Positions 46,299 to 55,783 are shown, numbered from the stretch's first letter. The stretch is 64,000 bases of DNA from Legionella fairfieldensis ATCC 49588 (GCF_000621525.1 NZ_KK211299.1:49323-113322), one strand, 5' to 3'. The notes: generated by a model from the sequence alone, not told the origin. Translations and numbers: made by a program.

Positions 46299-47798
46299 TT
46301 AATTATTCGTTGGCATTACAAACGCACTTTCATTTAATTCCGTAACGGGCCATTTACTAGTCACTGTTTTGCGACGAGTATAAAAATTAATACTTTCCAG
46401 GCCGTGCATATTGGTATCGCCAAAGCAAGAATTCTTCCAGCCGCCAAAAGGATGATTGGCAATCGGAACGGGAATTGGAATATTGATTCCTACCATGCCC
46501 GCTTGAACCCGTTGGCTGTATTCCCGTGCACTGTAACCATCCCGTGTAAAAATGGCGGTGCCGTTTCCATATTGATGCCGATTAACCAGATCCAATGCTT
46601 CGTCAAAATTATCTGTTCGTACTACCACGAGGACGGGGCCAAAAATTTCATTTTGATAGATAGACATGGATTCTGTGACCTGATCAAAAAGAGAAGGCCC
46701 CAGAAAATACCCTTGCGGATGCTGAGGATGCTGGAAGGAGCGGCCATCAATTAATAAGTTTGCTCCCTCTTTAACTCCTTGATCTATGGCACTAATAACG
46801 CGTTCTTTATGAAGCCGGCTGATTAAAGGCCCCATTTCGCTACCCGGGGCGTCACCTGCGTCAATGCGAATGGCTTTAATAAGAGGTATCAATCGGGCAA
46901 GTAACTGATCAGCTGTGTGATCACCCACAGTCACTACCACGGAAATAGCCATACAACGTTCTCCTGCTGAACCAAAAGCTGCACCGGTAATAGCAATGGC
47001 TGCTTGATCCAGATCAGCATCAGGCATAATAACAGCGTGATTTTTAGCGCCGCCGAAAGTATGTGCACGTTTTCCTTCTGCTGTCGCCCGAGTATAGATA
47101 GACCGGGCAACAGGTGTTGATGCTACCGCTGTAAAAGAACAGATGTCGGGGTGAGCTATTAAATAGTCCACGGTGTTTTTATCGCCTTGTAAACAATTGG
47201 CAACACCGGCTGGCAATCCGGCATCAGTTAATAATTCAAATAAACGAATGGTGGCTGAAGGATCCTGTTCGGAAGGTTTTAAAATAAAAGTATTGCCACA
47301 GGCAATAGCAGGAATCATCATCCATATGGGTACCATCACGGGAAAATTAAAAGGCGACACGCCTGCACATAGGCCCAAAGGCTGGCGAAGTGTGTGACAA
47401 TCGATATGGGTGCTTGCCTCTGCTGAAAAACTGCCTTGCAGTTGGGCAAGCAGCCCACAGTGAAATTCCACAACTTCTGTCGCACGTGTAATGGAGCCTT
47501 TAGCATCATCCAGCGTTTTGCCATGTTCCTGTGTAATAAGATGAGCGATGTCATATTGAAATTTTTCCAGAAGTTCTCTGAATTTGAATAAAATACGTGC
47601 TCTTTTGACAGGGGCCGTTTCTGCCCATCCAGGCCACGCTTCTTTGGCCGTGGCAATAGCCTGATTACAGAGGGAGTTATCAGCAAAATACACTTCACCA
47701 ATGGATTCACCGAGGGCAGGATTATAAATTGTATGTGAATTTGCGCTGGCAACAACAACCGCTTTGCCGCCAATATAATGAGGCACTTTATAACTCAT
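46299..47798 (-). CDS. mmsA: Methylmalonate-semialdehyde dehydrogenase (CoA-acylating)
   Basis: A 499-residue aldehyde dehydrogenase that converts methylmalonate semialdehyde and CoA to propionyl-CoA and CO2. SAGERCMAISV contains the catalytic cysteine, and FTAVASTPVARSIY is close to the family's FVGSTPVA motif. MNQEHG-type residues are seen as LITQEHGKTLDDA. It is the first gene of mmsA-mmsB-acs, with a GAGTTAG-type site before its ATG. Confidence 0.93.
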   Translation of the reverse strand: MSYKVPHYIGGKAVVVASANSHTIYNPALGESIGEVYFADNSLCNQAIATAKEAWPGWAETAPVKRARILFKFRELLEKFQYDIAHLITQEHGKTLDDAKGSITRATEVVEFHCGLLAQLQGSFSAEASTHIDCHTLRQPLGLCAGVSPFNFPVMVPIWMMIPAIACGNTFILKPSEQDPSATIRLFELLTDAGLPAGVANCLQGDKNTVDYLIAHPDICSFTAVASTPVARSIYTRATAEGKRAHTFGGAKNHAVIMPDADLDQAAIAITGAAFGSAGERCMAISVVVTVGDHTADQLLARLIPLIKAIRIDAGDAPGSEMGPLISRLHKERVISAIDQGVKEGANLLIDGRSFQHPQHPQGYFLGPSLFDQVTESMSIYQNEIFGPVLVVVRTDNFDEALDLVNRHQYGNGTAIFTRDGYSAREYSQRVQAGMVGINIPIPVPIANHPFGGWKNSCFGDTNMHGLESINFYTRRKTVTSKWPVTELNESAFVMPTNN

Positions 47799-47859
47799 TG
47801 CTAACTCCTTTTAGCCTGTTTAATCCGTGTTTATTCATGAATTAGTATTCAAATAACAG

Positions 47860-48042
47860 TCAGTCAAAAAAGGCAGTAACTGTTGCCTGATAGTGACGTG
47901 TATTTTTCTCTATTTGAGAACTACGAGTTTCTATGATTTCAAAATGAGTATGCTTGCCTGCCTTTTGCAGGGCATTTTGTACAGCTTCATCAATACCAGA
48001 ATCGGAATATCCGGTATAATCTCCTTTTTTTATTGTTATCAT
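47860..48042 (-). CDS. Dodecin-family flavin-binding protein
   Basis: A 60-residue protein that matches dodecin in order: GYSDSGIDEAVQNALQKAGK, then the strand HTHFEIIETRSSQIE, then RHYQATVTAFFD. Dodecins form hollow dodecamers that store or quench flavins. The usual flavin-stacking tryptophan (in the 'WAEV' strand) is phenylalanine here (F34), while the glutamine of 'YQ' is kept. It is shorter than most (about 68). Single gene between mmsA and dapB on the same strand. Confidence 0.8.
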   Translation of the reverse strand: MITIKKGDYTGYSDSGIDEAVQNALQKAGKHTHFEIIETRSSQIEKNTRHYQATVTAFFD

Positions 48043-48119
48043 CCTGCTTCCATCTTATTAAGGATTTAAGAGAGGTAGTGTAACATGAACTTTGCTGTAG
48101 GCAGAACCCTTATTGTAAT

Positions 48120-48851
48120 TCACAATAATTGCTCTAAACCATAATACAGTGAATCGAGTTGTTGGACTCGTTGACAGGCAAGAATGAGCCCTGGCATGAA
48201 AGAGGCTCGGTCAATACTGTTATGGGTCAATGTGAGAGTTTCGCCGCCAGAACCAAAAATGACTTGTTGGTGGGCAATAAAACCGGGCAAACGGAGGGAA
48301 TGAATAGTCACATCATGATAAGTGCCGCCTCGGGTGCCGGGCACTATTTCATGTAATGGGAGAGTGTTTTTTTCCATTGACCTGGCTTTGGCGATCATTT
48401 CTGCGGTTTTCATCGCTGTCCCGGAAGGGGCGTCAAGTTTTTGCTGGTGATGTGCTTCTATTATTTCGACTTCGGGCAAAAGACGGGCAGCTTCCGCCGC
48501 AAAGCGCATCATTAAAACGGCGCTAATGGAAAAATTCGGTACAATAATTCCGCCTAATTTTTGAGCGTCGCAGTCACTTTTAAGGCATTGTATTTGTTCA
48601 TCTGACAAACCACTGGTTCCTATGACGGGATGAGCGCCACTTTCTATAATAATCTGGCTATTTTTATAGACACAATCAGCACGGGTAAGATCAATAACAA
48701 TATCTGCTTTGGTGTTATAAATAGCCTGACGCAGATTATCTGTTCGGCCTAAACTGCTGACCAATTCAAATTGAGCATGGTTTTTAATCGCTTCACAGGC
48801 AAGTCTGCCCATTTTTCCTTGCCCACCATTTACGATGACGCGAGACCGCAT
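48120..48851 (-). CDS. dapB: 4-hydroxy-tetrahydrodipicolinate reductase
   Basis: A 243-residue NAD(P)H enzyme of lysine and diaminopimelate synthesis. VIVNGGQGKMGRLACEAI is the nucleotide-binding start and EAHHQQKLDAPSGTAMKTAE the catalytic signature, with histidine and lysine in place. It is about 30 residues shorter than E. coli DapB, as in several other gammaproteobacteria. Confidence 0.96.
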   Translation of the reverse strand: MRSRVIVNGGQGKMGRLACEAIKNHAQFELVSSLGRTDNLRQAIYNTKADIVIDLTRADCVYKNSQIIIESGAHPVIGTSGLSDEQIQCLKSDCDAQKLGGIIVPNFSISAVLMMRFAAEAARLLPEVEIIEAHHQQKLDAPSGTAMKTAEMIAKARSMEKNTLPLHEIVPGTRGGTYHDVTIHSLRLPGFIAHQQVIFGSGGETLTLTHNSIDRASFMPGLILACQRVQQLDSLYYGLEQLL

Positions 48852-48930
48852 AGTTTCTCCAGATAAATATCGCCCTTTATTAAGCTATAAATTAGACAGG
48901 TTTTATAAATAATGGTTTGATTAAAAGGTT

Positions 48931-49149
48931 TTATGAGTTATTTTCTTGTGTATCTTTCGTGTCTTGCATTTGTTCCAGTTTTCTGTTTTCTTTCACAATG
49001 CGCAATGCCCACAGACTTGCTGGCAACCAGCCTATCACTGAAGCCTGCATAATCAGTGCCAGCAAAGCCCCGCCGGGATTATCATTTAAAAATAACACGA
49101 CCCAGGGGAAAAAAAGTGCCAGGAATGTCATAAGAAGGCGTTTTATCAT
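48931..49149 (-). CDS. Pmp3/UPF0057-like small membrane protein
   Basis: A 72-residue inner-membrane protein with two hydrophobic segments: LLMTFLALFFPWVVLFL and ALLALIMQASVIGWLPASLW. The NPGGALLALI...GWLPA pattern is that of the Pmp3/YqaE family, linked to stress and membrane potential. The C-terminal 20 residues are charged. It lies 79 bp upstream of dapB on the same strand. Confidence 0.75.
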   Translation of the reverse strand: MIKRLLMTFLALFFPWVVLFLNDNPGGALLALIMQASVIGWLPASLWALRIVKENRKLEQMQDTKDTQENNS

Positions 49150-49391
49150 TCCGAATGTACCTTTGGGGGACTTAAATAAAGTATATCAGATTACTTTAAT
49201 GAAAATAGTTTTATCCTTCAAGAGAAATAATAATCTACAGATAAAGCTTGCAAATCCATTTTAAACCTTGTACATTGTATGCGCATTTTGTAACCGAAAA
49301 ATTATCTTCCAAGTATGGCAAATCAATACATTCTTCTTCAATCATACGATTGGTTTGCGATAGAATTAAGGGTTCTAACAAGGGTAGTAGC

Positions 49392-50081
49392 ATGAGAAGG
49401 CAAGAGCTTCATCCGCGTACAGCAGTGATTAATAAAACGCAAAAAAATAAATCCAAAAAAGCCCGTAGCGAGGCTTTGGTATGGTTGGCTGCTACCTTTC
49501 CGCAAGTATTTGATAATACTTTACGAATCCGGCCTCTTAAAGTAGGAATCATGGAAGATCTTCTTTTAACCCATGCGGATAAAGCGGCTGAGGCGGGAAT
49601 TTCACGCAGTAAACTGCGAGAAGCGGTTGTGTTGTTTACTCGCCGTATTGATTATCTCACCTGTCTTAAAGCCCGTGAAGAGCGTATTGATCTGGAGGGT
49701 AATCCCGTGGCTGTAGTGACTGAAGAGGAGGCGGAGCGAGCTGCGAGCAAAATTAAGAAACGCGTGGAGAAAAGTGCAAGGAATGCCCGGAAAAATCTTG
49801 CAGGCAAAATTCCCAGTCATTATAACGTTAGACCCTCTTCTTCCAGTCAGGCCAGTTATGCTCAGCAAGGAACACAGGAGTTTGTTTCTCCTTATCCGGA
49901 GCGCGCTCCTGCATTTAGCGCTCAAAATCCCCTGTCACAAACCACGCGTGCTGCTTCAGTCATTGTAACGCGTAAACCCTCTCGTCAGTTTGATCCGGAT
50001 GCAGTAGCACGCCTTAAAGAAAAATTAGGATTGTCACGTAAAGCTGAGTCACAAAAAGAAATTGCGGATCAGGATGTCTAA
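49392..50081 (+). CDS. ProQ/FinO-domain RNA chaperone
   Basis: A 229-residue protein from the ATG at 49392, which has an AAGGG site; the longer frame from 49248 adds unlike sequence. The FinO/ProQ fold covers residues ~20-125: EALVWLAATFPQVFD, then RPLKVGIMEDLL, then SRSKLREAVVLFTRRIDYL. The C-terminal part is basic then disordered (SSSSQASYAQQGTQEF) and ends in a predicted helix. Such proteins bind sRNAs with intrinsic terminators. In L. pneumophila RocC, of this family, works with the sRNA RocR to silence competence genes; whether this is RocC or a paralogue is not decidable here. Confidence 0.88.
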   Translation: MRRQELHPRTAVINKTQKNKSKKARSEALVWLAATFPQVFDNTLRIRPLKVGIMEDLLLTHADKAAEAGISRSKLREAVVLFTRRIDYLTCLKAREERIDLEGNPVAVVTEEEAERAASKIKKRVEKSARNARKNLAGKIPSHYNVRPSSSSQASYAQQGTQEFVSPYPERAPAFSAQNPLSQTTRAASVIVTRKPSRQFDPDAVARLKEKLGLSRKAESQKEIADQDV

Positions 50082-50172
50082 GCTTATTTGGTAATAATAA
50101 CACTTTAGGTCGGACAAAAATTGAAATGCCATTATATTTAAAATCAGACCTTAAATTAAGCATCAATAATTC

Positions 50173-50230
50173 TTGTATTATATAATACGTAGTATTATAA
50201 TATATTGTATTATATATTGTATTATATATT
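50173..50230. promoter_or_regulatory. Operator-like repeat cluster before the toxin-antitoxin pair
   Basis: A perfect 14-bp palindrome GTATTATATAATAC (50175-50188) is followed by two tandem copies of ATTGTATTATAT (50204-50215, 50216-50227). TTGTATTATAT therefore occurs three times, with TATAAT boxes inside. The cluster ends 11 bp before the toxin ATG, a usual place for antitoxin binding. Confidence 0.6.
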
Positions 50231-50240
50231 GGCCGTTTCT

Positions 50241-50630
50241 ATGCAGCACTTCAAAACTAAAAAATTCAATACTGAAGCCAGGAAAGCTGATTTAAAAGAC
50301 AATGTTTTAATTGAAACTTTAAATGATTTTTTAAAATTGGGTAGAGATGAACAGCTAAAATTTGCGCTAGGAGCAGGATTATATAAATTAAGAATTGCAA
50401 CTAAAGAGGGGCGAGGGAAGAGTGGCGGCTCCAGAAGTATACTAGCCTATAAAAAAGACAATGGTGTTTATTGGCTGCATTTGTTTTCTAAAAATGAAAA
50501 GGGGAATGTGACAACATCTGAGCTAAGAAAATTAAAGCAGTTAGCGGATATTATGTTGGTGCTGAGTGATGAGCAGATTACCAGATTAATCAGCCTGGGT
50601 GAACTTTGTGAGGTAAATACAAATGTCTAA
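50241..50630 (+). CDS. RelE/HigB-like toxin
   Basis: A 129-residue protein from the ATG at 50241; an upstream in-frame start at 50205 lies in the operator repeats. The core KFALGAGLYKLRIATKEGRGKSGGSRSILAYKKDNGVYWLHLFSKNE-like region matches RelE-type ribosome-dependent mRNA interferases; key stretches are GLYKLRIA, GGSRSILAY and WLHLFSKNE. The toxin comes first and overlaps the antitoxin by 8 bp, as in higBA systems. Confidence 0.82.
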   Translation: MQHFKTKKFNTEARKADLKDNVLIETLNDFLKLGRDEQLKFALGAGLYKLRIATKEGRGKSGGSRSILAYKKDNGVYWLHLFSKNEKGNVTTSELRKLKQLADIMLVLSDEQITRLISLGELCEVNTNV

Positions 50631-50925
50631 TATACAAGAAACCATTAATGATCTGGCGCAAGGTCTATATACCGCTGAAATTATTGATAAAAAAACCTTG
50701 AGAAACTTTACTGAAAAGGATTTTCCTGTAGTGCACGAATTTACAGGAGAAGAAATTCAACAATTACGTAAAAAACAGCGTTTAAGTCAGGCTGTATTTG
50801 CGAAATATTTAAATGTAAGTCCTGCAATGATTCGCGGTTTAGAGCAAGGAAAACGTCACGCGCATGGGGCTATTCTAAAATTACTTAATATTGTAGAAAA
50901 AAATGGTATTAAGGGTTTGATTTAG
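50623..50925 (+). CDS. Xre/HigA-like antitoxin
   Basis: A 100-residue protein. Residues 40-95 are an Xre helix-turn-helix: EIQQLRKKQRLSQAVFAKYL and VSPAMIRGLEQGKRHAHG. The N-terminal 40 residues probably wrap the toxin. Its start overlaps the toxin stop by 8 bp, so the two are translationally coupled. It should repress its own promoter through the repeats at 50173-50230. Confidence 0.85.
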   Translation: MSNIQETINDLAQGLYTAEIIDKKTLRNFTEKDFPVVHEFTGEEIQQLRKKQRLSQAVFAKYLNVSPAMIRGLEQGKRHAHGAILKLLNIVEKNGIKGLI

Positions 50926-51066
50926 TTCTGTCAAAATCTTTCTTTAAAAGAGTAAAACCAATAATGACAATAGGGTTACGGAAATCAAAGGTAAAGTGAA
51001 GAATATTGGGTTAAATTACAGAAGCAGCATACCCTGTTTCTGTTAACCTGTTCTTGCACACTTAAG

Positions 51067-51546
51067 TTACATGCCAGGTGTGGGTATGTCCTCTGTTTTT
51101 TGTTCGTTGTTGACAGATTTGATACAGCGATAAATCCCATCTGCAATGCTTACTACATCGCGTGAAATAAAACTTAAGAAGGTTAATAGGGGGTCAATAA
51201 TTGCTGAAGCGAGATAGTAGGTAGCGCTGCCAAAGCGATTAATCGTCTCTAATAGAAATTGAGAGGCATTGTTACTATCGCAGGTTAAAAGTTTAAAACC
51301 AAAACGTGCCAGAGTGATAAAACCACTAATTAGCTCCATAGCGGATTGAAGCAGGCAAATATGAAACTTAACAGGTATGGCTCGAATCTGTTGTCCTAAC
51401 TCTTCCAGATTGCGGTAAGGGGTGATGCAATGACTAAAAAAAGAGGTATCCTTTTCGTGCGTGGCCGTTTCCATTTCTTTGTAAATATCAATTTTTGTTT
51501 TTTCATACTGATGGATGGGGATAAGTGTTTTAAAAAAAACGGTCAT
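51067..51546 (-). CDS. Unrecognised protein with hydrophobic helices
   Basis: A 159-residue protein from the ATG at 51546, preceded by GAGGG; a longer frame to 51579 lacks a site. Family not recognised. The middle has helical hydrophobic stretches (ICLLQSAMELISGFITLARFG, YLASAIIDPLLTFLSFI), which may be amphipathic or membrane-associated, and the tail is hydrophilic. It follows the thioesterase gene by 52 bp and may be the last gene of the midA-priA operon. Confidence 0.55.
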   Translation of the reverse strand: MTVFFKTLIPIHQYEKTKIDIYKEMETATHEKDTSFFSHCITPYRNLEELGQQIRAIPVKFHICLLQSAMELISGFITLARFGFKLLTCDSNNASQFLLETINRFGSATYYLASAIIDPLLTFLSFISRDVVSIADGIYRCIKSVNNEQKTEDIPTPGM

Positions 51547-51598
51547 AACAATTGCCCTCAAAAAAACAAATTGTACCACAATCGATCTGACTATAAAA

Positions 51599-51994
51599 TT
51601 AAAAGAGCAGGTTTCGTATAGTTTCAGGTAAAGGGATAGCTTTTTTTTGCTGGTAATCGATCCAGACTATCTTGCTACTACCTTGAGTCATTAACTCATT
51701 GTCCTGGTAAATTTCATGATCCAGCATAATGCTGGTGCGGCCAGGATTGTATAAGCTACTATTCAGGGTCAATGTTGCAGGATATACAATCGGTTTTAGA
51801 AAAGTACAGGAGAGCTGAATAACAACAGGCCCTGTGTTCTGGCGCATGTCTAACTGGATACTTTCCATCCATTCTATACGCGCTTGTTGGAAATAGTCAA
51901 AATAACGGGCATTATTAACATGACCCAGCGCATCCATGTCACCCCATTCTATCGCAAAAATCTTTTGATGAACGGCCTGTTTTTTAATGGTCAT
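51599..51994 (-). CDS. YbgC-type hotdog acyl-CoA thioesterase
   Basis: A 131-residue hotdog-fold enzyme. EWGDMDALGHVNNARYFDYF contains the catalytic aspartate of the 4HBT family and the following helix. It likely hydrolyses acyl-CoA esters in the cytosol; substrate length is unknown. It overlaps the end of priA by 4 bases. Confidence 0.88.
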   Translation of the reverse strand: MTIKKQAVHQKIFAIEWGDMDALGHVNNARYFDYFQQARIEWMESIQLDMRQNTGPVVIQLSCTFLKPIVYPATLTLNSSLYNPGRTSIMLDHEIYQDNELMTQGSSKIVWIDYQQKKAIPLPETIRNLLF

Positions 51995-54183
51995 GATAAA
52001 TCCATTGGGTCAACGTCCACGTTCCAGCGGACTTTATGAGTTAATTTATTTATTGTTAACCAGAGCCGCCATTGCGTCAATGTGTAGTGAAGTTTTTTTC
52101 GGGACGGCGATTTAATAAGCAATTGCATGCGATGTTGTTCTGCTTTGCGTGCCAGAGGTGCTGGTGCAGGTCCTAATACCTGAATTCCCTGGCTTTCCAG
52201 CTGCTCTTTACTGGCATGAAGAAAGCTTAAAACTTTACTCGGTACTTTATCTTGTGCACGAATAACTGCCAAATAATGGTAAGGGGGTAATTGGGCTTGT
52301 TGGCGTGTAGCTAACAGAGCCTTGGCGAAGTCATCATAGCCTTGCTGAATGAGTAAATTAAGTAGGGGATGTTGTGGTAAATGCGTTTGAATGAGTACAT
52401 GTCCTGCATGTTCTGCGCGTCCGGCACGTCCTGAAACCTGGGTTAATAATTGCCCCAGGCGCTCCAGCGCACGAAAATCCTGATTATAAAAGCCAGTATC
52501 GGCATCCAGAATGACAACAAGAGTCAAACGGGGAAAATGATGCCCTTTCGCTAACATTTGTGTGCCGACAATCAATTGTGCTTCGCCATTGTAGATACGT
52601 TTAAGTTGACTATCCAGGGCGTTTTTTTTGCGTGTTTCATCGCGATCAATTCGTAAAATACCGGTTTCCGGAAATTGAGTTTGCAAATACTCATGGATAC
52701 GTTGTGTTCCTGCGCCAACGGGAAGTAATTCCTGACTCTGACAATGTTGGCATCGTGTGGGAACTTTTTTCGTCATGCCGCAATGATGGCAGATTAAACG
52801 GTCTGATTGCCGGTGTAAAGTCAGGTGAGAGTCGCAGGCTGCACAATCAGCCATCCAGCCACAATGATGACAAAGTAATACCGGAGCAAAGCCACGGCGA
52901 TTAATAAAAATCAAGACCTGATTACCCTGTTTTATATGAGTATCAATACAATTTAATGTTGAAGACGCCAGACCCTGTTGCAAAACGATGCCGCGTATAT
53001 CGACCAGTTGATAATGGAGGGGTGTCGTACTGAGCGCTTTTTGAGTTAAACGCAAAAGGGTGTATTTATTCTGAATGCAGTTATTTATACTTTCCAGGCT
53101 TGGCGTTGCCGAGCCTAGAATAATAGGAATTTTTTCTGAATAAGCTCGCATTAACGCCGTATCACGTGCGGAATAACGGACCCCTTCCATTTGCTTTAAG
53201 GAGGAATCATGTTCTTCGTCAATTATAATCAGACCGAGAGAAGGCAATGGTGTAAAAACCGAGGCGCGAGTGCCAATGACCAATTTGGCGATGTTATCAT
53301 TTGCCAATTGCCAGGCAATCTGGCGTTCACTTTCATTTAAATTGGAATGAATAACAACCATTGGCTCATTAAAGCGTGCCTTAAAACGGCTCAGTAGCTG
53401 GGGAGTCAGGCCAATTTCAGGAACAAGAATCAGGACTTGTCGACCTTGAGCCAGGATTTTAGCAATAATCTGTAAGTAAATTTCAGTTTTGCCGCTACCC
53501 GTTACGCCCTGTAACAAAAAGCAATGATAGCCCTGTAATTGTTTGCTGATAGTCACTAATGCTGTACTTTGTTCAGCGTTTAATTCGAAAGGCTTTTCTA
53601 ACGCGTTATTCATGGTTAAAGGGAGAATCAACTCGCGAGAACAGCGAATAATTTGCTGGTTTAATAGCGCAATGAATTGAGCCTGATTAAATCCTTTCTG
53701 TTGTAGTCGGGATTTGCTGACAGGCTTTGCTTCCTGTTTTAAAAAATTAATAAGTGCCGATTGTTTGTAAGCTTGAGTTGCTATGAGTTTTTGCGCTTTA
53801 TCAACAGGCATACATAGCTCGTAATAATCACAATAAGGCAGCTGCGTATTGCTTCCCATTCGATATTTTTTAGGTAAAGCCAGCGGGATCACTTCTGAGA
53901 GAGGCGCTTGATAATAGCTGCTAACCCAGTGACATAAATCAAGAATAGTTTGGGGTAATAGGGGTTGTTTATCAAGTACGGTAGTAATTACTTTGAGTGT
54001 TTTTTCTGATTCCCTGTTTTCCTCTTTACCAATCACAAAACCCAAACGCGTCTTGTTGCCGAAAGGAACCCATACCCGTGTTCCGACAAGAAGAGCCGAT
54101 ACATGACTTTGATAAGTAAAATAATCACGTTTGGTGTAAGGAATACAGATTTTATAGATACCTTCCACTAATTGCGTTGCCAT
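51991..54183 (-). CDS. priA: Primosomal replication restart helicase
   Basis: A 730-residue SF2 helicase that reloads DnaB at stalled forks. Walker A is GVTGSGKTEIYL and Walker B IIDEEHDSS. The zinc module has four CxxC pairs, including CHHCGWMADCAACDS and CQHC. The N-terminal 3'-DNA-binding domain and normal length fit PriA. It overlaps the PTPS-like gene by 16 bp. Confidence 0.97.
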   Translation of the reverse strand: MATQLVEGIYKICIPYTKRDYFTYQSHVSALLVGTRVWVPFGNKTRLGFVIGKEENRESEKTLKVITTVLDKQPLLPQTILDLCHWVSSYYQAPLSEVIPLALPKKYRMGSNTQLPYCDYYELCMPVDKAQKLIATQAYKQSALINFLKQEAKPVSKSRLQQKGFNQAQFIALLNQQIIRCSRELILPLTMNNALEKPFELNAEQSTALVTISKQLQGYHCFLLQGVTGSGKTEIYLQIIAKILAQGRQVLILVPEIGLTPQLLSRFKARFNEPMVVIHSNLNESERQIAWQLANDNIAKLVIGTRASVFTPLPSLGLIIIDEEHDSSLKQMEGVRYSARDTALMRAYSEKIPIILGSATPSLESINNCIQNKYTLLRLTQKALSTTPLHYQLVDIRGIVLQQGLASSTLNCIDTHIKQGNQVLIFINRRGFAPVLLCHHCGWMADCAACDSHLTLHRQSDRLICHHCGMTKKVPTRCQHCQSQELLPVGAGTQRIHEYLQTQFPETGILRIDRDETRKKNALDSQLKRIYNGEAQLIVGTQMLAKGHHFPRLTLVVILDADTGFYNQDFRALERLGQLLTQVSGRAGRAEHAGHVLIQTHLPQHPLLNLLIQQGYDDFAKALLATRQQAQLPPYHYLAVIRAQDKVPSKVLSFLHASKEQLESQGIQVLGPAPAPLARKAEQHRMQLLIKSPSRKKLHYTLTQWRLWLTINKLTHKVRWNVDVDPMDLS

Positions 54184-54662
54184 TCGTGACTTGCTGATTG
54201 GCCAGGTGCGGAAAACACTTTAACGACTACTTTTTCAATGCGGTGTCGATTTAATTCAACCTCCTCTTTAATCAGCTCGGCAACAAACCAGCGTGATAAT
54301 TCTTCAACGGTAATATTGGTTAAAGGCATAAGGGTGACGTCTTCTTTCAAAAAAGGTATTTTTTTACCATTGAACGTAAAATAATAATAATCGTTATCTT
54401 CAGCAAACGTTAAAAAGGGCGAATATTGAGGCATTAAAAACGTTTGGTTAAGACGTCGGCATAAAGTATGAATGCGTTGTTTATAATAGCGGTAATCAAA
54501 CGTCATGCCATTTTCTTCTACCCAGGTTGTGAGTGCTAAATAGACACTATAGAGATGGCCATGTAAGGGTTCGCGTTCCGTAGCCGAGAAAATGGTAGTA
54601 TGTCCTGCAGAAAATTTCATGGATTCTTTTTGCAGTTCTACTGTAGTTAAATATTTTTTCAT
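54168..54662 (-). CDS. Divergent 6-pyruvoyl-tetrahydropterin synthase/QueD-like protein
   Basis: A 164-residue T-fold protein. The zinc histidines are kept (FSAGH and LHGHLY), and the FDYRYYKQRI and ITVEELSRWFVAEL segments align with QueD. The catalytic residues do not: the Cys four positions before HGH is Arg (EREPLHGH), the 'LDHxxLN' Asp-His pair reads LNQTFL, and the late glutamate is replaced (VKVFSAPGQSAS). A 30-residue insertion follows. The protein probably does not run the standard PTPS or QueD reaction. It overlaps midA by 4 bp and priA by 16 bp, and a pteridine reductase is divergent nearby. Confidence 0.72.
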   Translation of the reverse strand: MKKYLTTVELQKESMKFSAGHTTIFSATEREPLHGHLYSVYLALTTWVEENGMTFDYRYYKQRIHTLCRRLNQTFLMPQYSPFLTFAEDNDYYYFTFNGKKIPFLKEDVTLMPLTNITVEELSRWFVAELIKEEVELNRHRIEKVVVKVFSAPGQSASHEWQRN

Positions 54663-55783
54663 AAACTTGCTCGCTTATCTTGCAATTGAAAACCGGTTAT
54701 TGCATGGTCATAATGTTTTGCTAGCGCAATCACTTTAAAGAGTTCGCCCATTTCACTGGGCTGAATCAGTTGCTTAACCGCTTGTTGCGTCGTTAAATAA
54801 CGGACATTATCATTTTGTTTTTCATTAGCCTGTTGTAATAAGCTTAACAAACCATTCGCCAGTAAAAAAGCAGCCTGATTGGTATACCCTGCAACATGAA
54901 AACCGGCCGCTTGCGCCGCTTCAGCAACGTGGGTAAAGTCAACGTGAGCGGTAATATCCTGTTCACCCGGATGGATTAAAGGATTAGTATGGGCCTGATG
55001 ACGATAATGACACATTATAGTGCCTGTATTACGATCAGGATGATAATATTCATGTCTTGGGAAACCATAATCAAGGAGAAACATTACACCTTGGTGCAGA
55101 ATGTTATAGCAATGTTGTATCCAGTCATCCACAAATAAATTAATTTCCGATTGATAAGGGATCTGGTGTGGTGGCAGACTGTGGCGTATCTGCTTAAGCA
55201 AGCGCTGATTGTTGCAAGGTTTAAAATGTTCTATCAATTCCCCTTGTGCATTAACACGGATAAAGCTTTCTAAAATTCCTTCTTCTGTTTGCAGAAAACG
55301 ATGTACAGGCATGGCATCTAATACTTCATTGGCAAGAATAACTCCATTGAAAGGTTGTTTTGGCCAACGCTCAAGCCAGTGAATGCGAGTAAAAAGATGA
55401 GGAATTTCCTGTTGAATGAGTTCTTTCTGTCGTTGACGCAGATTAGCGCTAACTTCAAGAATACAATAAGTTTCAGGAAGACATTGTTGTTCTTCCAAGG
55501 CGCGCAAAAGATCAACACATAAACGACCTGACCCTGCGCCAAATTCAAATAAAACAGGCTCAGGCAAAGTAAGTAAAATTTCCTTGCATTGGTTTGCAAG
55601 GGTTTGTGCAAACAGCGGTGTTAATTCAGGCGCAGTGATAAAATCGCCGGCTGGGCCAAATTTTTGTAGACCTGCACTATAATAGCCTAGTTGAGGCGCA
55701 TACAGAGCCTGATGCATAAACTCCGCGAAAGACATTTCGCCGTTTTGCCTTAGCTGCTTGCGGATTAAGCTCAATAAACTCAT
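54659..55783 (-). CDS. MidA/NDUFAF7-family SAM-dependent methyltransferase
   Basis: A 374-residue protein. MSFAEFMHQALYAPQLGYYS is the family N-terminus, FEFGAGSGRLCVDLL the SAM-binding loop, and VILANEVLDAMPVHRF the post-I motif. The human relative NDUFAF7 methylates an arginine in complex I; the bacterial substrate is uncertain. It is the first gene of the operon midA / PTPS-like / priA / thioesterase, with only 34 bp to the divergent pteridine reductase. Confidence 0.9.
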   Translation of the reverse strand: MSLLSLIRKQLRQNGEMSFAEFMHQALYAPQLGYYSAGLQKFGPAGDFITAPELTPLFAQTLANQCKEILLTLPEPVLFEFGAGSGRLCVDLLRALEEQQCLPETYCILEVSANLRQRQKELIQQEIPHLFTRIHWLERWPKQPFNGVILANEVLDAMPVHRFLQTEEGILESFIRVNAQGELIEHFKPCNNQRLLKQIRHSLPPHQIPYQSEINLFVDDWIQHCYNILHQGVMFLLDYGFPRHEYYHPDRNTGTIMCHYRHQAHTNPLIHPGEQDITAHVDFTHVAEAAQAAGFHVAGYTNQAAFLLANGLLSLLQQANEKQNDNVRYLTTQQAVKQLIQPSEMGELFKVIALAKHYDHAITGFQLQDKRASL

